A stretch of 43,352 nt of DNA from Paenibacillus agaridevorans. GTDB lineage: Bacteria > Bacillota > Bacilli > Paenibacillales > Paenibacillaceae. The stretch covers positions 1 to 43,352 of the forward strand of contig NZ_BDQX01000085.1 in NCBI RefSeq assembly GCF_003112455.1. Direction: 5' to 3'. Made by a program: the position numbers and the translations under genes. The notes below the pieces were generated by a model. That model was given only the letters and a program-made list of their open reading frames with translations. It was not told where the DNA came from and searched no databases. Positions 1-7,435 of this stretch are shown in pieces (the first letter of the stretch is position 1; every line of letters starts with the position of its first letter).

Positions 1-143
1 TATTCCGACGCCATTGTGTATGATTTTTCATACTCGCGTGCCTCGAATCCGCTATTCCGGCGCCATTGTATATGATTTTTCATACTCGCGTGCCTCAAAT
101 CCACTATTCCGGAGCCATTGTGTATGATTTTTCATACTCGCGA
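1..143. repeat. Three 52-bp tandem direct repeats, each with a small inverted repeat
   Basis: Units begin at positions 1, 53 and 105 and start with TATTCCG(A/G)(C/A)GCCATTGT. The first two run the full 52 bases and the third decays after about base 143. Differences between copies are scattered single substitutions. Every unit carries GTATGA-TTTT-TCATAC (first copy: GTATGATTTTTCATAC), a 6-bp inverted repeat with a 4-base loop. The array touches the window edge, so more copies may lie to the left. There are no spacers, so it is not a CRISPR array. It lies downstream of the FAH-family gene. The hairpins lack a T-tract on the minus strand, so a terminator role is not supported. Confidence 0.85.
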
Positions 144-217
144 GCAGTGAAACGTATGGAGTGTGTATTAATAATGACATCATGAGAGTGGATTGCAATG
201 GGTATATGATTTAAAGA

Positions 218-1087
218 TTAGTTCAAAGCTTCCGCAACAAACGTGTTGCGCAAAACGCCAATCCCTTCAATCTCCGCTTCGACCACATCTCCCGGCTTCA
301 GCCAAACCTGCGGCTTCTGTCCCATGCCGACTCCTGGAGGCGTGCCCGTGCTGATCACATCGCCCGGCTTCAATGTCATTGTATTGGACAGGAATGAGAT
401 CAAATAAGGAATATCGAAAATGAGCTCCTTTGTATTGGAATTTTGCATCAATTTCCCGTTCAGTCTCAGCTTTATGGCTAGGCTGCCGGGATGGGGAAGC
501 TCATCCGCAGTCACGATCCACGGCCCGATCGGAGCGAAGCCGTCGATCGTCTTTCCGCGCGTCCATTGCGGCTCATTAAGCTGAATATCCCGTGCGCTTA
601 CGTCGTTGAGCACGGTATAACCGAACACATAATCCATCGCTTCCTCTCGCGATACCCGCTTCGCTTCCTTGCCGATGACCACCGCAAGCTCCACCTCGTA
701 ATCGCATTGCGTGACCTCTGCGGGAATCGCAATGCTCTGCTCATGCGCGGCGATACAATTCGAATATTTGGGGAACAGCACGGGCACGGAAGGCACCTTC
801 ATGCCAGACTCGATGACATGGTCATGATAGTTTAGACCGATACAGATGATTTTCTCGGGATCAGTCAGCGGCGATAACAACACAACCTCCTCCAGCGGCC
901 ATCCTTCGGCTTCTTCCACCCATGTCGCAAGCTCTAGCTCCGACAGCTCAACTTCCGACAGACGCGCGATAAATGGCCGCATTGTGCCGTCCGTGCGAAG
1001 TGGACGAACGATATTGCCTTCGCCCAATACGCCGATTCTCGGCTTTCGTTTCTCGTCTTGTTTCTCATAAAATTGCAGCAGTTTCAT
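218..1087 (-). CDS. Fumarylacetoacetate hydrolase family protein, probable 2,4-diketo-3-deoxy-L-fuconate hydrolase
   Basis: The 289-aa protein has a short N-terminal lead domain and the FAH catalytic domain from about residue 75. Family signatures are visible: IICIGLNYHDH, the metal-ligand acid stretch CDYEVELAVVIGKE, NDVSARDIQ, RGKTIDGFAPIGPW and the C-terminal GDVISTGTPPGVG. FAH enzymes cleave C-C bonds of diketo acids using a divalent metal. In the non-phosphorylating L-fucose route the homologue splits 2,4-diketo-3-deoxy-L-fuconate into pyruvate and L-lactate. It is the last gene of the operon starting at 5218, 48 bases after the Zn-dehydrogenase. The substrate is inferred from the neighbouring SDR, dehydratase and lactonase genes. 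Related FAH enzymes act on rhamnose- or arabinose-derived diketo acids. No signal peptide is seen, so it is cytoplasmic. Confidence 0.8.
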   Translation of the reverse strand: MKLLQFYEKQDEKRKPRIGVLGEGNIVRPLRTDGTMRPFIARLSEVELSELELATWVEEAEGWPLEEVVLLSPLTDPEKIICIGLNYHDHVIESGMKVPSVPVLFPKYSNCIAAHEQSIAIPAEVTQCDYEVELAVVIGKEAKRVSREEAMDYVFGYTVLNDVSARDIQLNEPQWTRGKTIDGFAPIGPWIVTADELPHPGSLAIKLRLNGKLMQNSNTKELIFDIPYLISFLSNTMTLKPGDVISTGTPPGVGMGQKPQVWLKPGDVVEAEIEGIGVLRNTFVAEALN

Positions 1088-1135
1088 CCCTTAATTCCTC
1101 CTCTATCTATGCCTTGCCCGCAGTTCCTTCAGCTA

Positions 1136-2110
1136 CTAGGGCTTCAGCAAAATCTTGGCGATGCCGCCGGGACTTCCAAGCAGCGTCTCAAAACCCGCCG
1201 CCCCTTGTTCAAGCGGCAGCACGCGCATCCATGACGACAAGTCCACCCGTCCCTGCTCCAGCCAGTCGAGCGCTGCAGTAAAGTCCTGAGGCGCGTAAGC
1301 AAACGCGCCCCGGCACGTGATTTCGCGTCGGATGATATCATTAATGGGCAGCAAGCTATCTGCTTCGTGAAGGCCGGTAAATACGACTTTGCCGCCTGAC
1401 CGAACCGCTTCGACACAGCGCTGACGGGTAACGGACGCACCGACCGCGTCCACTGCCGCATCGAATTCGCCCTCCGCAGCAACGGCTCCTTGCCCGCCCA
1501 TCGCGCTTGCAATCGCGAGCCGCTCTTCGTTAATGTCCACGATGACGATCTCTTGCAGTCCGCCCATGCGTGCTGCTGCCAGCACGAACAGACCGATGGG
1601 GCCCGCCCCATAAATAAGCAGCCGGTCTTGCGGCTTCCACTGCAGCAATCTGCCGATATGCGCCGCGCACGCAAGCGGTTCCGTCAGCACTCCGTCCTCG
1701 AGAGATATGGAATCCGGCAGACGAAGCGCATTGCCCGCTGGCACAGCGATATATTCTGCGAAAGCTCCCGGGCGATGTGCCCCGAGCAACGCCCGCGACT
1801 CGCACAGCTGCTCCCGCTGGCTCAAGCAATACGAGCATTCGCCGCAAGTCGCGAGCGGATTGACCACCACTCTGTCCCCCGGCTGCCAATCCAAGGCACG
1901 GCTTCCCGCGCGCTCCACGATGCCGGTAAACTCATGCCCCATAATAAGCGGCGGCTTGCGGAGCGAATTATGTCCCAGATATCCGCCAAGCTCGGAGCCG
2001 CATATGCCGGCATAGGCGACTCGCACGAGCAGTTCATCCGCCTTCGGCTCAGGGATGTCTGCTTCCCTCATATTCATCACGCGCGGTCCTTCATATATTA
2101 ATGCTTTCAT
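1136..2110 (-). CDS. Zinc-dependent medium-chain alcohol/polyol dehydrogenase
   Basis: This 324-aa MDR-superfamily protein has the catalytic zinc site Cys in YAGICGSE and the GHEFTGIVERAG signature. The structural zinc lobe CGECSYCLSQREQLCES has four cysteines, and the Rossmann motif GAGPIGLFVLAAARMGG follows. It resembles sorbitol/galactitol-1-phosphate/threonine-type dehydrogenases (usually 340-350 aa), so it is slightly short but looks intact. A GGTGGG ribosome binding site precedes the ATG. It sits between the dehydratase and the FAH hydrolase. It could oxidise a 2-keto-3-deoxy sugar acid at C4 or the free sugar at C1. The operon also has an SDR able to do the former, so which enzyme does which step cannot be told from sequence. 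Confidence 0.85.
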   Translation of the reverse strand: MKALIYEGPRVMNMREADIPEPKADELLVRVAYAGICGSELGGYLGHNSLRKPPLIMGHEFTGIVERAGSRALDWQPGDRVVVNPLATCGECSYCLSQREQLCESRALLGAHRPGAFAEYIAVPAGNALRLPDSISLEDGVLTEPLACAAHIGRLLQWKPQDRLLIYGAGPIGLFVLAAARMGGLQEIVIVDINEERLAIASAMGGQGAVAAEGEFDAAVDAVGASVTRQRCVEAVRSGGKVVFTGLHEADSLLPINDIIRREITCRGAFAYAPQDFTAALDWLEQGRVDLSSWMRVLPLEQGAAGFETLLGSPGGIAKILLKP

Positions 2111-2178
2111 GAGCTAACCCACCTTTGAACTCTAATCGCAACGTTCCTGCCCGATCAACTAATGCCTCTTCCGAGGTT

Positions 2179-3300
2179 TTAGTTCACCCGATAACGGTTC
2201 AGAACTTCCTCATCCATTTCTACGCCCAGCCCTGGACGGTCAACCGGCACAGTAACGTATCCGTCCTTAAACTCGATTTCCCGACTGACCAGATCGCGAG
2301 CGAGCGGAGAAGATGACACCGTATGCTCAATCATAAAACCATTCGGAATAGCTGCTGCAAAATGAGTGCTGGCTGCTACAAGAATGCCCGTCTTGAACGC
2401 ATGCGGCACGACCTTCTTGTGTCGGTCATAAGCAAGATAAGCAATTCGTTTGCCTTCGGTTAGTCCGCCTACTCTGCCAAGGTCTGGCTGAATAATGTCC
2501 AAATGCCCTTCGTCCAGCAGACGCTGGAAAGCCAATCTTCCTGCTTCCTGCTCGCCGCCAGCAATCATGATTTTGGATCGATCGGCCAGTTCACGATAAC
2601 CGTTAAGATCATTGGAATGCACCGGCTCCTCCAGCCAGTAGACGCCGTACTTCTCGTATACCTCGGCCATGCGAAGCGCCCCCTTAAGATCCCACGCGAG
2701 ACCGGCATCGATCATAATATCGATGTCATCGCCAACGGCCTGCCGGATCGCTTTGATTTGCGCTTCGTCAAACCTGGCGTTGCGGCCGATGGGCCCCCAG
2801 CCAAATTTCATCGATTGGTAGCCCTGCTGCACGTAACCTTCCGCCATCGCTACCGCTTCTTCGATCGTCTCCGGCATCAGAGCGCTGGCATAAGCTTTTA
2901 GACGCTTATTAAAAATGCCGCCCATCATCTCGCAAACAGGCCGATTCGATGCTTTCCCTACAATATCCCACAAGGCCATATCCACGCCGCTGATGGCGTG
3001 CAGTGCGGGACCGCTTCTGCCGAAGTAGATGGTTCCGCGATACATTTTGTCCCACAAACGCTCTATCTCGAATGGATTCTCGCCAATCAACAAGCTTCTG
3101 AGACCGGTCGCAATCGAGTGAGAGGGCGGCGTGTCTACAACGGCCTTGGCTACGAGCGGAGAAGAATCCACTTCTCCGATCCCCGAGATCCCTTCATCGG
3201 TATGTATTCGAATCACTAACGTATCCTGCGTGCCGTCGCATTGGCTGGCATCCAGGTCAGGCAATCGCAAATAAATCGCTTCTACTTCCGTAATTTTCAT
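2179..3300 (-). CDS. Mandelate racemase/enolase-superfamily sugar acid dehydratase (putative L-fuconate dehydratase)
   Basis: The 373-aa protein has an enolase N-terminal capping domain (about 1-120) and a TIM barrel. Metal ligands are visible as Asp198 (IMIDAG), Glu224 (WLEEP) and Glu250 (GGEQE). The His-Asp dyad is Asp273 (QPDLGRVGG) and His300 (VVPHAF), as in acid-sugar dehydratases of the MR group. The second-strand motif is K165-F-G167-W, so the usual second lysine of KxK is absent. Such enzymes abstract the proton alpha to a carboxylate and eliminate water to give a 2-keto-3-deoxy acid. Characterised L-fuconate dehydratases are longer, so the substrate is uncertain. The ATG overlaps the cupin stop by four bases (ATGA), indicating translational coupling. 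Confidence 0.8.
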   Translation of the reverse strand: MKITEVEAIYLRLPDLDASQCDGTQDTLVIRIHTDEGISGIGEVDSSPLVAKAVVDTPPSHSIATGLRSLLIGENPFEIERLWDKMYRGTIYFGRSGPALHAISGVDMALWDIVGKASNRPVCEMMGGIFNKRLKAYASALMPETIEEAVAMAEGYVQQGYQSMKFGWGPIGRNARFDEAQIKAIRQAVGDDIDIMIDAGLAWDLKGALRMAEVYEKYGVYWLEEPVHSNDLNGYRELADRSKIMIAGGEQEAGRLAFQRLLDEGHLDIIQPDLGRVGGLTEGKRIAYLAYDRHKKVVPHAFKTGILVAASTHFAAAIPNGFMIEHTVSSSPLARDLVSREIEFKDGYVTVPVDRPGLGVEMDEEVLNRYRVN

Positions 3301-3689
3301 GGTTGATTCCCCACTTCCTTATGAATGATAATGCCGGCCGCTTCAAGCAAATCATGCCGCAGCGGCGTAAAGGTTTCCAGCACAAGCGAATCTTCGAGCG
3401 CAAGCACGTCATGCGGGACGTCGCCAGGCACGTAAATCTGCTCACCGGCGTGTACGACTTTTTCTTCTCCGCCAAGCTTCATCCGAATTTTGCCTGAAAG
3501 AACGAAGCCAAGCTGCTCATGCGGGTGGGCGTGCTCGGCGCCATACCCGCCCTTCTTGAAATCGATCAGCATGCTCATCATTCGCTCTCCGGGTGAAAGC
3601 ACCTTGCGGCGAATCTCCGGACTGATGGACTGCCACTCGCCATCTGTTCGATGTGGTTCCGTCATCACATTTTGCCCTCTCTTCCTCAT
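3297..3689 (-). CDS. Small cupin-domain protein
   Basis: This is a 130-aa single-domain cupin. Motif 1 is visible as EHAHPHEQLGFVLSGKIRM and motif 2 as YVPGDVPHDVLALED, giving the usual His-His-Glu and His metal ligands. Small cupins beside sugar acid genes are often sugar isomerase-, mutarotase- or dioxygenase-like, or simply bind the substrate; no reaction can be assigned here. It lies 8 bases after the SDR and overlaps the dehydratase start by four bases, so it belongs to the same translation unit. The start is uncertain: ATG at 3689 has GGGG just upstream, while a second ATG at 3665 has a GAGGG about 10 bases upstream and would give 122 aa. Confidence 0.8.
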   Translation of the reverse strand: MRKRGQNVMTEPHRTDGEWQSISPEIRRKVLSPGERMMSMLIDFKKGGYGAEHAHPHEQLGFVLSGKIRMKLGGEEKVVHAGEQIYVPGDVPHDVLALEDSLVLETFTPLRHDLLEAAGIIIHKEVGNQP

Positions 3690-3697
3690 ATCCCCTA

Positions 3698-4471
3698 TCA
3701 GAAGGTGATGGATAATCCGCCGTCTACCGGCAATATGGCTCCCTGAATATAAGAGGCTTCCTCCGACGCGAGAAATAAAATAGCGCGCGCGACCTCATGC
3801 GGCAAACCGGGCCGTGCGAGGGCGATCTTGCGCTGCCCTACATAGTAGTGCTTGAAGTCCTCCGTCTCCAGCTCATTGACGCCGCCAATGACCGACAACG
3901 CCGTGTCGATAAAGCCAGGCGCTACGCCGTTAACGCGGATGCCGAGCGGCGAGAGCTCCAGCGCAGTGCCGCGTGTCAATTGATCAAGCGCACCCTTGGC
4001 CGCATTGTAGTGGCTTGACTTCATCAGAGCCCGCACTCCGTTGATGGAAGACACGTTGACGACGGCTCCGCCGCCCGTTCCCTTCATCGCCCGTGCCGCA
4101 TACTTGGTGCACCAGTAAGCCCCGTTTACAATCGTATCGAATACGGCCCGCCATCGCTCCGTGCTTTCGTCCATAAAATCGCTTTCATAGAACATCGCCG
4201 CATTGTTGACAAGCACGTCGACCCGCCCGGTTAGCGTCATCGTCTGCTCGATCAACCGCTTAACGTCTTCCTCGACGGAAACATCGGTCGCAATAAAATG
4301 TACTCGTTCTTTGTAACGTTCCAACCGAAGCAACGCCTCGGTTCCGCTCTTGACGCTGCGTCCTGCCATGACCACATCTGCGCCTTCGGCGGCAAAATGT
4401 TCGGAGGTCTCCAGGCCAATGCCCGTTGCCCCGCCCGTAATTATGACCGTTCGGCCGTCAAATCGGCTCAT
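3698..4471 (-). CDS. SDR oxidoreductase, probable 2-keto-3-deoxy-L-fuconate dehydrogenase
   Basis: This is a 257-aa classical short-chain dehydrogenase. The cofactor motif TGGATGIG is followed by the NNAA motif at 89-92. The catalytic triad is Ser142 (NVSSING), Tyr155 and Lys159 (YNAAK), and the C-terminal PVDGG motif is present. There is no signal peptide. Homologues in bacterial L-fucose clusters oxidise 2-keto-3-deoxy-L-fuconate to the 2,4-diketo acid, the substrate of the FAH hydrolase in the same operon. Generic alternatives are a 3-oxoacyl-reductase-like enzyme or a sugar C1-dehydrogenase. It lies 36 bases downstream of the PIG-L gene and 8 bases upstream of the cupin gene. The SDR class is certain and the substrate is inferred. 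Confidence 0.85.
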   Translation of the reverse strand: MSRFDGRTVIITGGATGIGLETSEHFAAEGADVVMAGRSVKSGTEALLRLERYKERVHFIATDVSVEEDVKRLIEQTMTLTGRVDVLVNNAAMFYESDFMDESTERWRAVFDTIVNGAYWCTKYAARAMKGTGGGAVVNVSSINGVRALMKSSHYNAAKGALDQLTRGTALELSPLGIRVNGVAPGFIDTALSVIGGVNELETEDFKHYYVGQRKIALARPGLPHEVARAILFLASEEASYIQGAILPVDGGLSITF

Positions 4472-4507
4472 TACGCATCCCTCCGTTGCTTCCGTTTCCC
4501 TTGCGCG

Positions 4508-5218
4508 TCAATGCGGCAGCAGCGATCCTGTATAATTGCGGGGATACGCCTTGGCCCGGACGAACCCTTCTGCATAACGAACGCCGCTCTGAATCCCGCG
4601 GAATCTCGACATCACCTCGATCATCTCGATCGCATTGGAACCATATTGATCCTGCAGCCAGTCGCCTACCTGACTGACATGTTTGCCCAGCATTTCTTTT
4701 TTTGTGCTCATGCTCTCCGTAATGTCCACGTATTCGTCCGGGTGAAAGCCGATGCCCGCCACACTATCGACAAAATAGACAACGGGAATTTTTTTTAACG
4801 GTTCGCTCGCCGTAACGATGTTGGGTACGGTTGTCATAATCGCCACATCATTTGCCACCTGCCCGGTTACCGTATGGTCGGGATTGTACAAATCCTGCGG
4901 CCAGTGCGTTAACACGACGTCGGCTTTGCTGCTGCGCATCGCTTCAATAAAAGCCAGTCTGACTTCGGCTGTATCGAACAGAAACTCGTCCGGATAATTG
5001 AGCCATAGGAGCTTTGCGCCAATGACCTCGGCCGCTGCAATCGCCTCCAGCCTCCTAATTTCCGCAATTTCAGCCTTAGGCAATACGGGAGACCCTACTT
5101 CTCCGTTTGTTGACACCGCAATTGTCACCTGATCGCCGCGCGCGGCATATTTGGCCAACGTCCCGCCGCATAATATTTCTGCATCATCGGGGTGAGCCAC
5201 TATGGCAAGTACATTCAT
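4508..5218 (-). CDS. PIG-L/LmbE-family zinc deacetylase
   Basis: The 236-aa protein opens with the family hallmark AHPDDAE (His9, Asp11, Asp12), the zinc/base motif of PIG-L N-acetylglucosaminyl deacetylases. A downstream zinc ligand appears as His115 in LYNPDHTVTG. Family members (MshB, BshB, GlcNAc-PI deacetylase, LmbE-like proteins) remove N-acetyl groups from amino sugars or conjugates. It is the first gene of the operon, directly behind the promoter at 5261-5290 and an AGGAGGAGG ribosome binding site. Its place in a deoxy-sugar oxidation operon is unusual, because no N-acetyl group is expected in L-fucose degradation. It may deacetylate an imported amino sugar or be a BshB-like thiol enzyme recruited here. 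Confidence 0.85.
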   Translation of the reverse strand: MNVLAIVAHPDDAEILCGGTLAKYAARGDQVTIAVSTNGEVGSPVLPKAEIAEIRRLEAIAAAEVIGAKLLWLNYPDEFLFDTAEVRLAFIEAMRSSKADVVLTHWPQDLYNPDHTVTGQVANDVAIMTTVPNIVTASEPLKKIPVVYFVDSVAGIGFHPDEYVDITESMSTKKEMLGKHVSQVGDWLQDQYGSNAIEMIEVMSRFRGIQSGVRYAEGFVRAKAYPRNYTGSLLPH

Positions 5219-5260
5219 TTCCTATGACCTCCTCCTTTTATCGTTGCTGGTAATAACTCC

Positions 5261-5290
5261 ATCATACTTTCACATATCGTAGATTGTCAA
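5261..5290 (-). promoter_or_regulatory. Sigma-A-like promoter of the deacetylase-SDR-dehydratase-FAH operon
   Basis: Read on the minus strand there is TTGACA (5285-5290), an 18-base spacer and TATGAT (5261-5266), followed by a purine-rich ribosome binding site and the ATG at 5218. The -35 matches consensus fully and the -10 in five of six bases. It diverges from the GntR promoter, with only about 17 bases between the two -35 boxes. Confidence 0.65.
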
Positions 5291-5305
5291 CAATCATCAA
5301 TTGAT
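5282..5305. promoter_or_regulatory. Candidate GntR operator between divergent promoters
   Basis: Two adjacent inverted repeats are present: GATTGT-CA-ACAATC (5282-5295), which covers the -35 of the minus-strand operon, and the perfect palindrome ATCAATTGAT (5296-5305), just upstream of the GntR -35. Binding here could repress both directions. FadR-type operators usually show GT-N3-AC; this core has a two-base spacer (TGT-CA-ACA), so the assignment is inference. Confidence 0.4.
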
Positions 5306-5307
5306 CG

Positions 5308-5336
5308 TTGAATGAATATCACAATTCGCGTATAAT
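5308..5336 (+). promoter_or_regulatory. Sigma-A-like promoter of the GntR regulator gene
   Basis: TTGAAT (5308-5313), a 17-base spacer and a perfect TATAAT (5331-5336) lie 38 bases upstream of the regulator ATG. A GGGAG ribosome binding site lies about 10 bases before that ATG. Confidence 0.75.
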
Positions 5337-5374
5337 ACCTATTAAGAAATAGACTTAAAGGGAGAATTAGATAG

Positions 5375-6040
5375 ATGAAGCCACATCAATTCAAAAGTCA
5401 GGAAAACTTGTCCTTGCGGCAGCGGATCTTCTCCGATATTCGGGACGCCATCCTGCGGGGGCATCTCAAGCCCGGCGACAAGCTCCGAGAACAGGACATT
5501 TCTGCCCAAATGTCGGTCAGCCGCGGGCCGCTGCGCGAAGCGTTGCGCGACCTGGAAGCGATTGGACTTGTCGTCAGTCAACCTTACCGGGAGACGGTAG
5601 TCGCCGATGTACAGGTGGATGAAGTTGTCGGGCTGCTGATCCCGATTCGCCTGCAGTTGGAGCTATTTGTTCTTAAGCAGCACAACAATCAGCTAGACGA
5701 AGAGCTGTTCAACGATCTGGAGCAGATCGTCGCCGACATGAAGCAAGCCGCAGAAGAGCAAAACTTATTTGCGCTTGTCGAAGCGGACATCCGTTTCCAC
5801 GAGAGGATCATCGCGCTGGACAAAACATCCTATGCGCAGCAGATTTGGCTCAGCATTGTAAATCGGCTCCGTCTGCACTTTATTAAAAACACAGGCATTT
5901 TTCCTGATCTGCATAAGGTGCCGAAGGAGCATCAGGAGTTGATTAAAGCCCTTCGCTCGTATAATGAGGCAGCTGTAGCCGAGATTTGGGGAAGCCATAT
6001 TCGCGACGAGGATTGCTTGCTGTGTTTTAATCAGAGCTAG
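5375..6040 (+). CDS. GntR family regulator, FadR/FCD subfamily
   Basis: The 221-aa protein has an N-terminal winged helix-turn-helix (about 12-75; ILRGHLKPGDKLREQDISAQMSVSRGPLREALRDL is the typical GntR signature region). A C-terminal all-helical FCD ligand domain follows at about 85-215. The FCD metal-site pattern is visible: Asp and His in ADIRFHERI, His in KEHQELI and His in WGSHIRD. FCD regulators commonly bind sugar acids or other carboxylates. It is divergent from the sugar acid operon and most likely controls it, probably responding to an intermediate such as L-fuconate or 2-keto-3-deoxy-L-fuconate (inference). The next gene starts 8 bases after its stop. Confidence 0.9.
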   Translation: MKPHQFKSQENLSLRQRIFSDIRDAILRGHLKPGDKLREQDISAQMSVSRGPLREALRDLEAIGLVVSQPYRETVVADVQVDEVVGLLIPIRLQLELFVLKQHNNQLDEELFNDLEQIVADMKQAAEEQNLFALVEADIRFHERIIALDKTSYAQQIWLSIVNRLRLHFIKNTGIFPDLHKVPKEHQELIKALRSYNEAAVAEIWGSHIRDEDCLLCFNQS

Positions 6041-6048
6041 GAAGGAGC

Positions 6049-7116
6049 ATGCGCCGCTTGACCACTGAACTCGAAACGCTAATGAACCGCCACCACGGTG
6101 AATTTGCTGCTTTGCAGGGGATAGACGGTTCTTCCCTGCTGGTGTTGCCTAAAGGCGGGAGACTTCTGGGCTTAGTGCCCGGACGATCCGATGCCCCCCT
6201 GCCGTTTTGGACGCCTGCCAAAGCCGCTTCTCCGGATCATTGGAATGTAGGCGGGGATCGTACCTGGATCAGCCCCGAGCTGGAATACTTCATGGATTCC
6301 GAAGGCCAATACAGGGTTCCCGGCTCTCTGGATCCCGGCAACTGGACGCTGGAATCGCTTTCCGCAGAAGAAATTCGACTCGGCATGGATGGCGTGCTCC
6401 ATCATATCACCTCGGCCATGCCCATCCAATTTCAAATCAAAAAACGATTCTCCCCGTTGCCCAATCCGCTGCTCCATAATGGCTCTACGGCTTCGCTGGC
6501 CGATCCTTCCGTCAGTTATGCAGGCTGCGAAACGACAACCGAACTGTCACTGGAACCGTTGGGGAATGAAGACCGCCATGCTGCGGCGGAAGGCAACGGT
6601 TATTGCAACTTATGGAGCATCCTGCAGCTCCCCTCGGACGGCGAAGCGCTGATCCCTACGTTTGGCGGCGCGCGGCCGCTCACCATGTTCGCCGACAGTC
6701 AGCCGGAAACGCTTGAGATCTTGCCTAGCGGCGCGCGTATTCCATGCGGCGGGGCGGCCAAGTTCAAGCTGTCGTTCGACGCGATTGCCTCAACAGGACG
6801 CTTTGGCTACATCAGGTGTCTCAGCGAAGACGTAAGCACGCTGATTATTCGTCAGTTTGCCGTGCATCCCGCAGGGATTTACCCGGACTATCCACCCGGT
6901 CAGCCCTCCTATCGCGGATCGTGCGTGCAAGTCTTTAACGATGGCGGGCAGTTCGGCAACTTCGCAGAGCTGGAGTATCATGCGCCTGCCTTGCCGATTT
7001 GGAAGCCGGGACATTCAACCGATCGTTCTGAGCTGTTTTACTTTTCAGGGCCTTCATCCTCCATCGAACGTATTGCGGAGCGTATGCTTGGCATGCCTGT
7101 CATGGAGAGGGAGTAA
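6049..7116 (+). CDS. Unidentified 355-aa protein co-transcribed with the GntR regulator
   Basis: I do not recognise this family with certainty. The protein is cytoplasmic (no signal peptide), rich in Gly, Pro and aromatic residues, and looks all-beta. Conserved-looking stretches are LVLPKGGRLLGLVPG, VGGDRTWISPELEYF and PGIYPDYPPGQPSYRGS-like text near the end. The GGDRTW block after a GGRL segment recalls galactose-mutarotase-like sugar-binding beta-sandwich proteins (DUF4432/DUF6786-like), which would fit a sugar epimerase or sugar-binding partner of the operon, but this is a guess. The AAGGAG at 6042-6047 is only one base from the ATG at 6049. A TTG at 6058 has a better 10-base spacing and may be the real start. 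Confidence 0.6.
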   Translation: MRRLTTELETLMNRHHGEFAALQGIDGSSLLVLPKGGRLLGLVPGRSDAPLPFWTPAKAASPDHWNVGGDRTWISPELEYFMDSEGQYRVPGSLDPGNWTLESLSAEEIRLGMDGVLHHITSAMPIQFQIKKRFSPLPNPLLHNGSTASLADPSVSYAGCETTTELSLEPLGNEDRHAAAEGNGYCNLWSILQLPSDGEALIPTFGGARPLTMFADSQPETLEILPSGARIPCGGAAKFKLSFDAIASTGRFGYIRCLSEDVSTLIIRQFAVHPAGIYPDYPPGQPSYRGSCVQVFNDGGQFGNFAELEYHAPALPIWKPGHSTDRSELFYFSGPSSSIERIAERMLGMPVMERE

Positions 7117-7192
7117 GGTAACAATGACCGGAGTAGAGTTCGTCCCATCACCGCAACCGTCTATAGTCTTTGACCGTCGACTACAATGCCCA

Positions 7193-7220
7193 AAAGCCTC
7201 CCCGGTACCGGGAAGGCTTT
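7193..7220 (-). terminator. Hairpin terminator after the small protein gene (possibly bidirectional)
   Basis: The hairpin has arms AAAGCCT and AGGCTTT around a CCCGGTACCGGG core. On the plus strand there is one A-C mismatch at 7200/7213. On the minus-strand transcript that pair becomes G-U, so the 14-bp stem is continuous and ends in UUUU. It lies 25 bases past the stop of the 53-aa gene. It also sits 77 bases beyond the plus-strand 355-aa gene, between convergent units. Confidence 0.65.
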
Positions 7221-7244
7221 CGTGAATCTGTTTCGCGACCGTTA

Positions 7245-7406
7245 TCAATCCTCGACGTGCCTGTCCTCAACCGGGTTCGAATTGACCGTACGCTGGCTGA
7301 CGAACTTGTCGAACAGGCTCTCTTTCTCCGTCGGAATACCATCCGGATTGTCGCGTTTGTCCCGCTGCTCGTGCCGATTATCGGCGCTTTGTTCGAATTC
7401 GTTCAT
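7245..7406 (-). CDS. Small highly charged 53-aa protein (unrecognised)
   Basis: The frame begins with ATG at 7404-7406 and is preceded by GGGAGGTGACAGCA, a near-ideal ribosome binding site with about 6-base spacing. It begins MNEFEQSADNRHEQRDKRDN and ends PVEDRHVED. It has many Asp, Glu, Arg and Lys, no cysteine and no hydrophobic stretch, so it is probably soluble and possibly disordered. It starts 29 bases after the GH95 stop and is followed by a hairpin terminator, so it is the last gene of the fucosidase operon. Overlapping plus-strand open frames in the same interval have no comparable start signal. I recognise no family and assign no function. Confidence 0.65.
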   Translation of the reverse strand: MNEFEQSADNRHEQRDKRDNPDGIPTEKESLFDKFVSQRTVNSNPVEDRHVED

Positions 7407-7435
7407 TGCTGTCACCTCCCAAGCAGATTGCGTAT

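Noticed and set aside
1..143. CRISPR array
   Set aside because: The repeat is contiguous (52-bp period, no variable spacers) and no cas genes are present.
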